From Ovoidimarina sp038744785 (GTDB lineage: Bacteria; Pseudomonadota; Alphaproteobacteria; Rhodobacterales; Rhodobacteraceae): 64,000 bases of DNA. Position 1 is the stretch's first letter. Every line of letters starts with the position of its first letter. Shown here in pieces: positions 1 to 9,702 of the stretch. The DNA lies in the NCBI GenBank assembly GCA_038744785.1, contig JBCDLX010000021.1, forward strand, positions 19,819-83,818, given 5' to 3'. The notes beneath the pieces are model-generated. The model saw only the letters and a list, made by a program, of their open reading frames with translations, was not told the origin of the DNA and did no database searches. Made by a program: the position numbers and the translations under genes.

Positions 1-1103
1 TCGAGATTGCAATCAAGGCTGGCGCCACAACGATCAATATTCCCGATACGGTGGGGTACACGGCCCCGGTCGAAAGCGCCGATCTTATCCGGCGTCTTAT
101 TGCTGAGGTTCCGGGCGCCGCAGACGTCACCTTCGCCACGCATTGCCACAATGATTTGGGCATGGCGACGGCCAACGCATTGGCCGCCGTCGAAGGCGGC
201 GCGCGACAGATCGAATGCACGATCAACGGGCTCGGCGAACGCGCAGGCAACACGGCACTGGAAGAGGTCGTGATGGCGATGCGCGTGCGCGGTGACATAA
301 TGCCCTACACAACCGGTGTCGACGCCACCAAGATCATGGCGATCTCGCGCCGTGTCGCGACAGTGTCAGGCTTCACCGTGCAACCGAACAAGGCGATCGT
401 CGGAAAGAACGCGTTTGCGCATGAAAGCGGCATTCACCAGGACGGGATGCTAAAATCCGCCGACACGTTCGAGATTATGCGCCCGGAAGACGTTGGGCTG
501 ACCGAAACCCAAATCGTCATGGGCAAGCATTCAGGTCGTGCCGCATTGCGATCGAAGCTGAAAGAGCTCGGCTACGAGCTCGCCGATAATCAACTGAACG
601 ATGTCTTTGTTCGGTTCAAGGCGCTCGCCGACAGGAAGAAGGAAGTGTTCCAGGACGATCTGATCGCGCTGATGCGGGATCAGGCCTCTGACGAGGTGCA
701 CGACCGCATTCAAGTGAAATTTCTGCGGGTCATATGTGGCACCGAGGCGCCGCAATCGGCCGATATCATCCTTGAGATCGACGGACTGGAACACCGAACC
801 ACGGCAACCGGTGACGGACCGGTCGACGCTGCGTTTAATGCGGTCAAGACACTGTTCAAACACGATGCGCATCTTCAGTTGTATCAGGTGCATGCCGTAA
901 CCGAAGGAACAGACGCGCAAGCGACTGTGTCTGTGCGGATGGAAGAAGACGGTCGGATTGCCACCGGTCAGTCCGCCGATACTGACACCGTGGTCGCGTC
1001 GGCAAAGGCCTATGTCAACGCGCTGAACCGTCTGCTTGTCCGGCGCGAGAAGTCGGACCCAGACGCCGACGTCAAACAGGTGAGCTACAAGGACAGCGCC
1101 TGA
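1..1103 (+). CDS. leuA: 2-isopropylmalate synthase, 5'-truncated by window edge
   Basis: First committed enzyme of leucine synthesis, condensing acetyl-CoA with 2-oxoisovalerate. The reading frame is open from base 3 with no start codon in view, so the gene begins upstream; about 366 C-terminal residues are visible. They include the end of the HMGL-like TIM barrel with the metal-binding segment HCHNDLGMATANAL, the GLGERAGN loop, the HESGIHQDG segment, and then the C-terminal regulatory domain (roughly the last 130 residues) that gives leucine feedback. A GTG at 51 looks like a start but lies inside the conserved PDTVGYT stretch, so it is not used. A strong hairpin follows the stop. Confidence 0.95.
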   Translation, partial: EIAIKAGATTINIPDTVGYTAPVESADLIRRLIAEVPGAADVTFATHCHNDLGMATANALAAVEGGARQIECTINGLGERAGNTALEEVVMAMRVRGDIMPYTTGVDATKIMAISRRVATVSGFTVQPNKAIVGKNAFAHESGIHQDGMLKSADTFEIMRPEDVGLTETQIVMGKHSGRAALRSKLKELGYELADNQLNDVFVRFKALADRKKEVFQDDLIALMRDQASDEVHDRIQVKFLRVICGTEAPQSADIILEIDGLEHRTTATGDGPVDAAFNAVKTLFKHDAHLQLYQVHAVTEGTDAQATVSVRMEEDGRIATGQSADTDTVVASAKAYVNALNRLLVRREKSDPDADVKQVSYKDSA

Positions 1104-1108
1104 CAGAG

Positions 1109-1138
1109 GCCGGGCGCGGTTACCAATCCGCGCCCGGC
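1109..1138 (+). terminator. Hairpin after leuA, probable terminator
   Basis: A perfect 11-bp GC-rich stem (1109-1119 with 1128-1138) and an 8-base loop begin five bases after the leuA stop codon. There is no T-run afterwards (the next bases are GTCGAAAACC), so termination may be weak, or the hairpin may only stabilise the mRNA 3' end. Confidence 0.55.
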
Positions 1139-1254
1139 GTCGAAAACCCCAAAGGGATGATGACCACCGACAACCTCGACATTCGGTTGACACGCTCATC
1201 GGCGATAGGACACCTTGAATCGATCAGATTTGTTTTTTGGGGGGATGATACACA

Positions 1255-1635
1255 ATGAAACCAACGGTTTGCGCCTTAGTCGCGGCATCCATGCTTGCTG
1301 GCTGCCAAAGCGGCACGAGTTCTGCCCCGCCAGCACAGACGGGAGCCACGCCAATCTCGACAGCCGCCGCGTTCAATTCTGAGATCGTGGGCAAGACACT
1401 TACTATCGGTGAAAGCTCGCTGGTGATCGCGTCTAACGGAACCATGTCCGGCACGTTCAACAATGCGCCACTTCGGGGGACCTGGCAGTTTCGCGATGGT
1501 CAATTCTGCCGCACCCTGACCCAGCATTCAACGCGTGCACCAACCAACGACTGCCAGACATTCGTCCTTGACGGAGAGGGTGGTGTAATGATTTCGGGCG
1601 CAAGCGGCCGCTCATTCACCTATGCCATAAGCTGA
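1255..1635 (+). CDS. Small secreted lipoprotein of unknown function
   Basis: This 126-residue protein starts with a lipoprotein signal peptide: a Lys near the N-terminus, a hydrophobic stretch and a lipobox LAGC with Cys17 as the lipidation site. A Ser/Ala/Pro-rich linker follows, then a compact domain of about 90 residues with short beta-like segments (GTMSGTFNNAPLRGTW) and two Cys residues (FCRT, NDCQT) that could form a disulfide. A G-rich ribosome-binding region lies just upstream. No function is recognised; the fold may resemble small beta-barrel outer-membrane lipoproteins. It is separated from leuA by a terminator-like hairpin and so is probably transcribed alone. Confidence 0.75.
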   Translation: MKPTVCALVAASMLAGCQSGTSSAPPAQTGATPISTAAAFNSEIVGKTLTIGESSLVIASNGTMSGTFNNAPLRGTWQFRDGQFCRTLTQHSTRAPTNDCQTFVLDGEGGVMISGASGRSFTYAIS

Positions 1636-1674
1636 ACCGGCCGGTCGTTCCGCACAGCGAGGCGACCGCACCCA

Positions 1675-2601
1675 TCAATACATCAGGCTTCGGTCAACGA
1701 GGCCCAAATACGGTTCGCCCGCCTCTCCCCGGCGTACGTTTTCAGCAATTGCGCGGGCAGCCGTGTCGGGGCGCGTCGCACTTGCGACATGCGGGGTGAC
1801 GGTGACGCGCGGATGGCGCCAGTAGGGATGATCTGCAGACAGCGGTTCGGTGCGAAACACATCAAGCGTTGCATGCGTAAGGCGACCGTGATCAAGGGCG
1901 GAAAGAAGCGCGGTATCATCGATCAGTGCACCCCGGCCCGGATTGATAAGAACCGCACCGTCCCGCATTAGAGCTAGCGCCGCTGCGTCGATTACACTCT
2001 CGGTCGAAGGTGTCAGCGGAAGAAGCAGGACAAGGATCTCCGCGTTCTTCAAGACCCGGACCAATCCCTCGTCACCTGCGAATGTCTCGATCCCGCCGAA
2101 TGTCTTGATCGTGCGGCTCCAACCCATAACGCGAAAGTTCAAGGACGCGAGCGCTCCGCCGCACGCGGCGCCCAGCTCACCCAGACCCAGAATGCCGACC
2201 GTTCGGTCGCGGGCAAGCGGCGGATAGATCGGGTCCCACCCCGCCTCGGACATGACATAACGGTCGATCGCCAGATGATGGCGCAGGACCATGCCGGTCA
2301 CCCATTCGACCATGCCCTCGGTCAGCCCTGGTTCAACCATACGGCAAAGCGGGACATTCAATGTCCTGTTGCCGATTAGATCTTCTACCCCGGCCCAAAG
2401 GTTCAATACCGCCTTGGCCCGTGGGAACTGGTTGAAATCGCGATACGCGCTATTCGGGGCATAGATCAGGTATTGCGCGATCTCGGGCGCAATCTCTGGC
2501 GTGATATCCGCCGCGATCCCGGCCGCGGCAAATGCGTCGTCCAAAGGTCGTTCATACGTGGGCCAATCGTCGGAATGCCCAGCAAACAGGATCGGGATCA
2601 T
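1675..2601 (-). CDS. ghrA: Glyoxylate/hydroxypyruvate reductase A-like D-2-hydroxyacid dehydrogenase
   Basis: NAD(P)H-dependent reduction of glyoxylate or hydroxypyruvate is the expected activity. The 308-residue protein has the Rossmann motif GLGELG (139-144) and the catalytic set of the D-isomer 2-hydroxyacid dehydrogenases: Arg223 in NPGRG, Glu252 and His271 in TPHVAS. The short N-terminal domain fits the GhrA subgroup rather than GhrB/SerA. It overlaps the end of rodA by four bases, so it is the last gene of the mre/rod operon and probably translationally coupled to it. The true substrate is not shown by sequence; a link to cell-wall metabolism would be inference from position only. Confidence 0.88.
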   Translation of the reverse strand: MIPILFAGHSDDWPTYERPLDDAFAAAGIAADITPEIAPEIAQYLIYAPNSAYRDFNQFPRAKAVLNLWAGVEDLIGNRTLNVPLCRMVEPGLTEGMVEWVTGMVLRHHLAIDRYVMSEAGWDPIYPPLARDRTVGILGLGELGAACGGALASLNFRVMGWSRTIKTFGGIETFAGDEGLVRVLKNAEILVLLLPLTPSTESVIDAAALALMRDGAVLINPGRGALIDDTALLSALDHGRLTHATLDVFRTEPLSADHPYWRHPRVTVTPHVASATRPDTAARAIAENVRRGEAGEPYLGLVDRSLMY

Positions 2602-3743
2602 CGTCCCCGCGGCCTATGCACGTGCGCCGACTGAACCAATCCGAACGCGGCCATCAAGACCAGCATCGCTGAGCCACCATAACTGACCAACGGCAATGGC
2701 ACGCCCACAACAGGCGCAAGCCCCATGACCATCGACATGTTCACAGCGAAGTACAGAAAGAACGTTGCCGCGATCCCAAGGGTCAAAAGTTGCGAGAAGC
2801 GATCCTTCGCGGCCATCGCTGTCGTGATGCAGAAGAAGATGATCAGCGCATAAAGCACCAGGAGCGAAAACGCACCGACAAACCCGAATTCTTCCGCGAG
2901 GGTCGTAAAGATGAAGTCAGTGTGTTTCTCGGGTAGAAAATTAAGGCGTGACTGAGTGCCCTGCATGAACCCGCGCCCCGATAAACCACCTGAGCCGAGC
3001 GCGATCTTCGATTGCGTGATGTGATACCCGGCGCCCAATGGGTCCTGACTGGGATCCAGAAACGTGTCGATCCGGCGATACTGATAATCCTGCAAGAGCT
3101 GCCAGGGTGTTCCGCGTGACGAGAACACAGCCGTCACAAGCCCCACACCGCCAGCGATGATTGGACCCCAATACCACCAGCTAACCCCGGCAACAAACAT
3201 CACAACTGCGCCGCCAGCAACCAGGAGAATTGAAGTACCCAGATCGGGTTGGATGATCACAAGCCCGGTTGGGACAAGAATCAGGACAACAGGGACCAGA
3301 ACCCAGAACGGGTGGGAGACCTTCTTTGGGTCGAGCCAGTCGTAGTAGGCCGCAAGCACCATCACGAGCCCAATTTTGGCCACCTCGGACGGTTGCAATC
3401 GCATAAAGCCCAGATCGATCCAGCGCTGCGCGCCCATGCCGACAGTGCCGAAGAATTCCACCGCCAAGAGAAGTGCAAGCGAGACCAGGTAGGCCGCCAC
3501 TGCGACGTTGCGCCAGAACCAAATCGGTATCATCGCAACAACAAACATCGCAAACAGCCCAAGGCCAAACCGCTGCATTTGCGGTTCGGCCCACAGGTCC
3601 AGCTGTCCGCCAGCGACAGAGTAGAGCATGATAAAGCCAACGCTCGCGACCGCAGTCAGCAAAAGCACAAGCGGCCAGTTCAGATACAGGATCTTTCGGG
3701 CACCTGTCGGAACCGTCTTGACGTTGTATTCAAGGTAGCTCAC
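2598..3743 (-). CDS. rodA: Rod-shape-determining SEDS glycosyltransferase RodA
   Basis: Polymerises lipid II glycan strands during elongation as partner of the PBP2 transpeptidase. The 381-residue protein is highly hydrophobic, with about ten membrane segments, and carries the SEDS-family signatures, including the segment from RWIDLG to QPSE and the C-terminal LPLVSYGGSAML. It overlaps mrdA upstream and ghrA downstream by four bases each, as expected for a coupled elongasome operon. Confidence 0.96.
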   Translation of the reverse strand: MSYLEYNVKTVPTGARKILYLNWPLVLLLTAVASVGFIMLYSVAGGQLDLWAEPQMQRFGLGLFAMFVVAMIPIWFWRNVAVAAYLVSLALLLAVEFFGTVGMGAQRWIDLGFMRLQPSEVAKIGLVMVLAAYYDWLDPKKVSHPFWVLVPVVLILVPTGLVIIQPDLGTSILLVAGGAVVMFVAGVSWWYWGPIIAGGVGLVTAVFSSRGTPWQLLQDYQYRRIDTFLDPSQDPLGAGYHITQSKIALGSGGLSGRGFMQGTQSRLNFLPEKHTDFIFTTLAEEFGFVGAFSLLVLYALIIFFCITTAMAAKDRFSQLLTLGIAATFFLYFAVNMSMVMGLAPVVGVPLPLVSYGGSAMLVLMAAFGLVQSAHVHRPRGR

Positions 3744-5683
3744 GCCCGACTCCGCCCCGGTGCAGGCGGCCGCGGGTCAGCCAAGATCATCTCGTCGTAC
3801 ATTGTTTTGATCCGGTCGCGCTGAGACGACGGGTAGGCCTCGAGTGGAGGTACGCCGCCAAACTGAGCAAAAAGAAGAATATCACGGGCCACTGGCGCAG
3901 CGGCCCGGCTTCCCCCTCCGCCATGCTCCACGACGACCGAGACGGCGTATTTTGGCGCATCGTACGGCGCGTAGCCAACAAACAATGCGTGGTCGCGACG
4001 CTCCCAAGGCAGATCCTCGTTGCGAAATACGCCCCGCGCACGCTCTGCGGCGGTAATGTTTCGGACCTGGCTGGTGCCGGTCTTGCCCGCCATTTCGAAA
4101 CCCTCGGCCACGATCCGGCTCCCGCGTGCAGTTCCGCGCGACCCATTAGACACGTTGTACATCGCCTGACGTATGGCACGGAGGCTGGATGTGGAAATGT
4201 CGAGCGGCAGCGCTCCGCCCGCGTCCTGTTCGACACCGCCCAGAGTCTTGATCAATCGAGGTTGCAGATCCCGTCCGCTTGCCATGCGCGCGGTATAAAT
4301 CGCAAGTTGGAGAGGCGAAGACAGGGTGAACCCCTGCCCGATCGAAGCATTCAGAGTATCGCCCTTCCGCCATGCCTCGCCCCGCCTGAGCTGCTTCCAC
4401 TTTTGGGTCGGTGCAAGACCTTCTGCAACCGCCGACATAGGGATGTCGTGGCGCACGCCGCAGCCAAGTTTGTTGGCCATCTCCGAAATCTTGTCGATTC
4501 CGACGCGTTGCGAAATCTCGTAGTAGTACGTGTCGCACGACTGAACGAGAGACTGCTCCAGGTTCATGTGCCCATGGCCGCCCCGTTTCCAGCAGTGGAA
4601 CCTGCGGCGGCCCAGCTGGTAATGGCCGGGGCACCATACGGTTTCGCCCGGGCTGACGACGCCTGCTTCCAGCGCGGCCAGTGCCACGATCATTTTGTAG
4701 GTGGAGCCAGGGGGGTAAGTGCCCTGCACCGCCTTGTTGCGCAGCGGCACATATTTGTCTTGCGTCAGGACCGAATAATCGGCGCTTGAGATGCCCCGGA
4801 CGAACAAGTTCGGATCGAAGGCAGGCGCAGACCCGATGGCAAGGATATCTCCGGTCTCGCAATCGACGACCACGGCCCCCGCGCTTTCACCCGAAAGCCG
4901 CGCCTGCACAAAGTTCTGAAGCCGTGCATCAAGGGTCAGCTGCGCATCCTGCCCGGCCAACCCCGGATCGCGCCCAAGCTCGCGCATCACCCGACCGGCG
5001 GCATTCACTTCGATGCTGCGCGACCCTGCCTTGCCTCGCAAATCAATCTCTAGCTTCTTTTCGACTCCGATCTTGCCAATCTGAAATTTCGGGATCTGCA
5101 AAAGGGGATCGGGATCCTCGATTTGGCTAAGATCGTAATCCGATACCGGGCCCACATACCCGATGACATGTGCGAAATCGTCCCGCATCGGGTAGTAGCG
5201 CGACAGTCCGACGTCGGGTGTGATCCCCGGTAGAGAAGGAGAATTCACGGCCACGCGGCTGAACTCGTCCCAGGTCAGCCGGTCGGCAAGCGTTACCGGC
5301 ACGAAAGGCGAGCGGCGATACATCTCCTTCAGAGACCGGGCGAGGTCGTCTTCGTCCAGATGGATCAAGGACCGCAGCTTTGCGATCACCGCGTCGACGT
5401 CGCCGGCATCCTCGCGCACAATTATGATCCGGAAGTTCTGATCGTTGTCGGCCAGAATGACACCGTTGCGGTCGAAGATGTATCCACGCGGTGGGGCCAA
5501 GAGGCGCAGGTTAATCCGGTTTTCTTCAGCCAGAAGGCGATAGTCATCGGCCTCTTCGATCTGCATCTGACGCATCCGAAGGCCCAGCATCCCCATGAAA
5601 GCGAGCTGCAGACCACCCACGAACAAACCGCGACGGTTCACCTTGCGGCTGGCTTCTTCGATATCCTTCGGTGTCGTTCTCAC
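3740..5683 (-). CDS. mrdA: Penicillin-binding protein 2 (elongation transpeptidase)
   Basis: Cross-links peptidoglycan in the lateral wall with RodA. In 647 residues it has a cytoplasmic N-terminus, one membrane anchor (about residues 20-37), the PBP dimerisation domain (about 60-240) and a C-terminal transpeptidase domain. The active-site motif STYK is at 327-330 (Ser327 nucleophile) and the second motif SCD at 382-384. The KTGT motif lies in MAGKTGTSQV. All three penicillin-binding motifs are intact. The gene lies between mreD and rodA with 4-base overlaps on both sides. Confidence 0.96.
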   Translation of the reverse strand: MRTTPKDIEEASRKVNRRGLFVGGLQLAFMGMLGLRMRQMQIEEADDYRLLAEENRINLRLLAPPRGYIFDRNGVILADNDQNFRIIIVREDAGDVDAVIAKLRSLIHLDEDDLARSLKEMYRRSPFVPVTLADRLTWDEFSRVAVNSPSLPGITPDVGLSRYYPMRDDFAHVIGYVGPVSDYDLSQIEDPDPLLQIPKFQIGKIGVEKKLEIDLRGKAGSRSIEVNAAGRVMRELGRDPGLAGQDAQLTLDARLQNFVQARLSGESAGAVVVDCETGDILAIGSAPAFDPNLFVRGISSADYSVLTQDKYVPLRNKAVQGTYPPGSTYKMIVALAALEAGVVSPGETVWCPGHYQLGRRRFHCWKRGGHGHMNLEQSLVQSCDTYYYEISQRVGIDKISEMANKLGCGVRHDIPMSAVAEGLAPTQKWKQLRRGEAWRKGDTLNASIGQGFTLSSPLQLAIYTARMASGRDLQPRLIKTLGGVEQDAGGALPLDISTSSLRAIRQAMYNVSNGSRGTARGSRIVAEGFEMAGKTGTSQVRNITAAERARGVFRNEDLPWERRDHALFVGYAPYDAPKYAVSVVVEHGGGGSRAAAPVARDILLFAQFGGVPPLEAYPSSQRDRIKTMYDEMILADPRPPAPGRSRA

Positions 5684-6219
5684 AGCTTGTGTCCCAGTTG
5701 GTCGACCGCACCCGGCGGTATCTTCTTAAGGCCCAATAGTCGTGCAGAAAAGAGCACGACCAACGGATAAGCCGCAATCGTGGCAAGCATTTGAAGAAGT
5801 GTCAGACCAAGCGCGGGCTGATCGACGGCAAACACTGCCAGCACAATAACGTAGCCCAAGGTCATTGCTGTTATGACCGTCCCCACAACTGTCCATTCCA
5901 GCATGAACGGAAGATCACGTGAAAACGGCTCGCGTGAACGCAGAAACTCATAGCCCAAGACGACACACGCCGTCCAAAGTCCGAGCGGCCGCATGAACAG
6001 AATATCAGTCATCAGGATCACTGCGGCGATCATTGCCACTGGGACATAGTCTGGTCGCCGCAAGACCCACGCGAACGCCAGACAGACCAGAAGGTCCGGG
6101 CCCGGAAATTGGCCGGGTCCAGTGTCAAGTGGCAGGAGCCGGGCAAAAACAATGATAAATGAAAGCCCGAGAAAAAGTGTTCGGTGGCGCCAGTTATGCG
6201 TGACGATGACGTCAGCCAT
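5680..6219 (-). CDS. mreD: Rod-shape-determining protein MreD
   Basis: Integral membrane component of the MreBCD elongation complex. The protein has 179 residues with about five hydrophobic segments. The frame stays open further upstream, but the ATG at 6219 is preferred: it follows an AGGAGAGG ribosome-binding site and overlaps mreC by only eight bases, whereas a longer start would add a charged, non-membrane extension. The segment FPGPDLLVCLAFAWVLRRPD fits alphaproteobacterial MreD. Confidence 0.87.
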   Translation of the reverse strand: MADVIVTHNWRHRTLFLGLSFIIVFARLLPLDTGPGQFPGPDLLVCLAFAWVLRRPDYVPVAMIAAVILMTDILFMRPLGLWTACVVLGYEFLRSREPFSRDLPFMLEWTVVGTVITAMTLGYVIVLAVFAVDQPALGLTLLQMLATIAAYPLVVLFSARLLGLKKIPPGAVDQLGHKL

Positions 6220-7132
6220 CGCCCGCCTCTCCTTGCGCGACGGCGTCTTCCTCCTTGCGTGGCTCTGGCTCAAACTCGGGGACCACCAGTCCTCCGGGCT
6301 CGCCAATCCGCTCGGCGGATTGTGAACGTAAAACGCGCAGGAACTCTAACCGCTCGTAATCGGCGCTTAAGCGCACACGCAATCGCTGATCTGGCCCGGT
6401 GACGAGCTGACCAACCAAAAGCCCAGCCGGGAAGACGCCGCCATCGCCCGAGGACACAACCCGGTCGCCGGGCCGCACGCGATCGATATCCTCGATAAAG
6501 TCGACAGGCGGCAACGCAGAGTTGTCGCCCGCCAAAATACCACGCTGACCCGACGGTTGAACTGTAACTGGAATCCTGCTGCCGGGATCCGTTAACAGGA
6601 TCACACGGCTGGTTGTCTGTCCCACACCCGAGATCCGACCAACAAGGCCTAGCCCATCGGTCGTCGCCCAGCCGTCCATAATTCCGTCACGCGCACCTAC
6701 GTTCAGTAGGACCGATTGCCGGAATGGTGACCCGCTGTCGGCCAGAACGACGCCAGTGACATAGGTCAGCGCGGGATCGAGCCGGACCTTGTTTAAATCC
6801 AGAAGCTTGGCATTCTCTTGCTCCAGCTGCAGCGCGGCCTCGCGCCAGGCGCGCATCTGCTGAAGCTCGCGGCGCAGTTCTTGATTTTGGTCGTAGATGC
6901 GAGAGTAGCTTTCAAACCCCTCGATCATGTCAGCAACCTTGGTCACCGGGACCAGTGCCCAATCCATGGACGGCACAAATCGATCAACGAGCATCGCCCG
7001 GAACCGTTCCGCGCGCGGCGAATCGATCCGCCACAAAAGGAACAGACCGACCAGAAACGTCAGAAGCCCGATCACCAGAATGCGGCGGATCGGACGGACA
7101 TATTCGTCGCTGTTGCCTCGGTCGGTTGCCAA
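6212..7132 (-). CDS. mreC: Rod-shape-determining protein MreC
   Basis: Periplasmic scaffold that links MreB to PBP2/RodA. The 306-residue protein has one N-terminal membrane anchor (about 17-36), then a coiled-coil-like stretch rich in Gln, Glu and Leu (about 70-105), then the paired beta-barrel MreC core. The C-terminal tail is acidic and Pro/Glu-rich. It lies 32 bases downstream of mreB and overlaps mreD. Confidence 0.94.
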   Translation of the reverse strand: MATDRGNSDEYVRPIRRILVIGLLTFLVGLFLLWRIDSPRAERFRAMLVDRFVPSMDWALVPVTKVADMIEGFESYSRIYDQNQELRRELQQMRAWREAALQLEQENAKLLDLNKVRLDPALTYVTGVVLADSGSPFRQSVLLNVGARDGIMDGWATTDGLGLVGRISGVGQTTSRVILLTDPGSRIPVTVQPSGQRGILAGDNSALPPVDFIEDIDRVRPGDRVVSSGDGGVFPAGLLVGQLVTGPDQRLRVRLSADYERLEFLRVLRSQSAERIGEPGGLVVPEFEPEPRKEEDAVAQGEAGDG

Positions 7133-7164
7133 GGGCGGTCTCCCGGGGCCCCGGCCTAGGGGCC

Positions 7165-8202
7165 TTAGCTGTCGTAGTCTATCACATGGCGGAGCTGTTT
7201 TTCATACTCCAGCGCCTTGCCGGTCCCCATCGCCACGCAATTCAGGGATTCGTCCGCGACCGAGATGGCAAGCCCGGTCTGTTCCCGCAAGGCCAGATCA
7301 AGCTCGCCCAACAGCGCGCCGCCGCCGGTGAGCATGACACCCCGGTCGACAATGTCTGCTGCCAGATCGGGGGGGGTCGCTTCAAGCGCCGTCATCACGG
7401 CCTCGCAAATCGTCTGAACGGGCTCGGCCAGCGCTTCGGCGACCTGCGCTTGATTGATCTCGGTTTCTTTCGGGACGCCGTTCAGCAGATCCCGACCCCG
7501 AATCTCCATCGACTGGCCACGCCCATCGTCCGGCATGCGCGCTGTCCCGATCGAGGTCTTCACCCGCTCTGCCGTTGCTTCCCCGATCAGAAGGTTATGC
7601 TGGCGGCGCAAATAGCTGATGATCGCTTCGTCCATCCGGTCACCGCCGACGCGCACCGAACGGGCATATACGATATCGCCAAGCGACAGGACGGCGACCT
7701 CGGTCGTGCCGCCGCCGATATCCACAACCATATTCCCGGTCGGGTCCGTAATCGGCATGCCCGCGCCCACGGCAGCGCTAATTGGCTCCGCGATAAGACC
7801 CGCGCGCCGGGCGCCCGCGCCAAGAACCGATTGCCGGATCGCGCGCTTTTCTACCGGCGTCGCACCATGGGGCACGCAGACAATGATCTTTGGCTTCGAG
7901 AAGGTCGAGCGCCGGTGCACCTTACGAATAAAGTGTTTGATCATTTCTTCGGCCACATCGAAGTCGGCAATCACGCCTTCGCGCATCGGCCGTATCGCCT
8001 CGATCGAACCGGGTGTCCGGCCCAGCATCAGTTTGGCATCCTCGCCCACCGCCAAGACCTGCTTCTTGCCGTCCTTGACGTGATACGCCACGACCGACGG
8101 TTCATTCAGGATAACGCCGCGTCCTTTGACGTAGACGAGTGTGTTTGCCGTCCCAAGGTCGATCGCCATATCAGATGCGAAGAGCCCGCCAAAAAGTGCC
8201 AT
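7165..8202 (-). CDS. mreB: Actin-like rod-shape protein MreB
   Basis: Forms membrane-bound filaments that orient lateral wall synthesis. At 345 residues it is full length. The actin-fold nucleotide motifs are visible: phosphate 1 (DLGTANTLVYVKGRG), phosphate 2 (VDIGGGTTEVAVLSLG) and the adenosine motif (LTGGGALLGEL). It is the first gene of the minus-strand operon mreB-mreC-mreD-mrdA-rodA-ghrA; the 198-base gap to the divergent AraC-type gene must hold the operon promoter. Confidence 0.97.
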   Translation of the reverse strand: MALFGGLFASDMAIDLGTANTLVYVKGRGVILNEPSVVAYHVKDGKKQVLAVGEDAKLMLGRTPGSIEAIRPMREGVIADFDVAEEMIKHFIRKVHRRSTFSKPKIIVCVPHGATPVEKRAIRQSVLGAGARRAGLIAEPISAAVGAGMPITDPTGNMVVDIGGGTTEVAVLSLGDIVYARSVRVGGDRMDEAIISYLRRQHNLLIGEATAERVKTSIGTARMPDDGRGQSMEIRGRDLLNGVPKETEINQAQVAEALAEPVQTICEAVMTALEATPPDLAADIVDRGVMLTGGGALLGELDLALREQTGLAISVADESLNCVAMGTGKALEYEKQLRHVIDYDS

Positions 8203-8400
8203 GCGTGGGTCCTGAGTTGCTGCCCGGTTGCCGCCCAGGCTCTTCCGGCCCGCTTGACGTCTTCATCTTATAGAAGAGCAAAGGTTAACGGGGAAGACGC
8301 AATAGGCGGAAAGACGCAGGATTGTCGCGCGATTTGCACAGGCGCCGCCAGGACGGCGAAGGCATTGACTTCGCTGGAACATTACCCTGCACTCAACCTC

Positions 8401-9438
8401 ATGGCCCAACGCAACACAGAGCAATACCCATTTCACTCGGCCATTTTCGGCAAAGTCCTGATCGACGACCTAAAGTCTCAAGGATTCTCCGTTGCGCAGA
8501 TCTCGGGAAACACCGGACTTCGACTCGGTGCATTCGAGCCCGCTGACCCACGGGTTAGCTTCGACGCAATGGCCAGCCTTTTCGAACGTGCCGCAGAGCT
8601 TACCGGGGACGATCTGCTTGGTTTCAAACGTGGCCAGATACGGGAAACGCGCCGGGCAGGATTGCTGGCATTCCTTGGAATGGCGGCACCCACGGTTGGA
8701 AGTTTTCTGACCAACCTTGCCCGCTACCAGCGTGTCTACAGCGAAGCCACAGAGATTTCGATTGAACGGCTCTGGCAGGAAGGTCTCTATGAATGGCAGT
8801 TTAGTGTCCCGCGCGCAGTAGAGCGTCGACAGATTGCCGAATTCGGGGCCGCCGCCACCCTTTCGGATATTCGCCGTTTGACCGGACGACATGTGCGCCC
8901 GACTCGGGTTGAGTTCCGACACCACCGCGCGGGCGGTGTGGCCACAATCAAGCGTTTCTACGGGTGCCCGGTGTTGTTTGGCTCAGACAGAAATCGCACC
9001 TACCTGAAGGTATCCGACCTCGACCTGCCGCTTAGAACAGCCGACGAGTATCTGTTCCGAACCGTTGAAACTTATTGCATGGATGCGCTGTCGAAACTGG
9101 GGCAGCGGGCAACGGATTCAGTGGTCGCGGTTGAAAACGAAATCGCGGGCCGGCTGGTATCCGGGGACGCCTCACTGGCTGGTGTGGCGCGCGCGCTGGG
9201 CCTGAGCGCGCGCACACTGTCGCGTAGATTGTTCGAGGAGGGCACAACGTTTTCTGCCGTCGTTGAGGACTACCGTGCCGCAATGGCCAAGCAATTGATC
9301 CGTGACGCGGGTATGCCCGTCACCGAGATTGCGTATCTTCTGGGCTATGGCGACGCGAGCGCGTTTAGTACGGCATTCAAGCGATGGACCGGGCAAACTG
9401 CGACTGCCTTCCGCTCACAAAGGACCAAAGACAGCTAG
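8401..9438 (+). CDS. AraC-family transcriptional regulator
   Basis: DNA-binding regulator of 345 residues. The N-terminal two thirds resemble the arabinose-binding-like sensory domain of the OruR/ArgR type (PDPRVSFDAMASLFERAAE region). The last 100 residues hold two helix-turn-helix motifs: SLAGVARALGLSARTLSRRL, and PVTEIAYLLGYGDASAFSTA followed by FKRWTG. The reading frame runs open far upstream through mreC and mreB, but that part is only their antisense. The ATG at 8401 begins where the family similarity begins. It is divergent from mreB; its target and ligand are unknown. Confidence 0.88.
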   Translation: MAQRNTEQYPFHSAIFGKVLIDDLKSQGFSVAQISGNTGLRLGAFEPADPRVSFDAMASLFERAAELTGDDLLGFKRGQIRETRRAGLLAFLGMAAPTVGSFLTNLARYQRVYSEATEISIERLWQEGLYEWQFSVPRAVERRQIAEFGAAATLSDIRRLTGRHVRPTRVEFRHHRAGGVATIKRFYGCPVLFGSDRNRTYLKVSDLDLPLRTADEYLFRTVETYCMDALSKLGQRATDSVVAVENEIAGRLVSGDASLAGVARALGLSARTLSRRLFEEGTTFSAVVEDYRAAMAKQLIRDAGMPVTEIAYLLGYGDASAFSTAFKRWTGQTATAFRSQRTKDS

Positions 9439-9702
9439 CACACACCAGAGGCACCGCCAATACGCCCGCCTGAACGCGGCGCGGAAGCCCCCACTTGATC
9501 TGAAGACACCATATACTTTCTTCCGCACCGCTGCCCAAGTCACTCTCACGCAAGGCGATGCGGCGCCTTTGCTCGGGATGCCGACAGACAGCCGTTTCAC
9601 GCCCCTGCCCTATTCGCGATATGAGGGCGGCATAGGGGTAGGGCTTGCGATTGCGCGCCGGTTTCTTCTTCCAACACGCCAATACGACATCAAATTGGGC
9701 CG

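Noticed and set aside
6955..8400. Long plus-strand frame in front of the AraC regulator
   Set aside because: It is antisense to mreC and mreB, which have strong family matches; only the part from the ATG at 8401 has AraC-type sequence.
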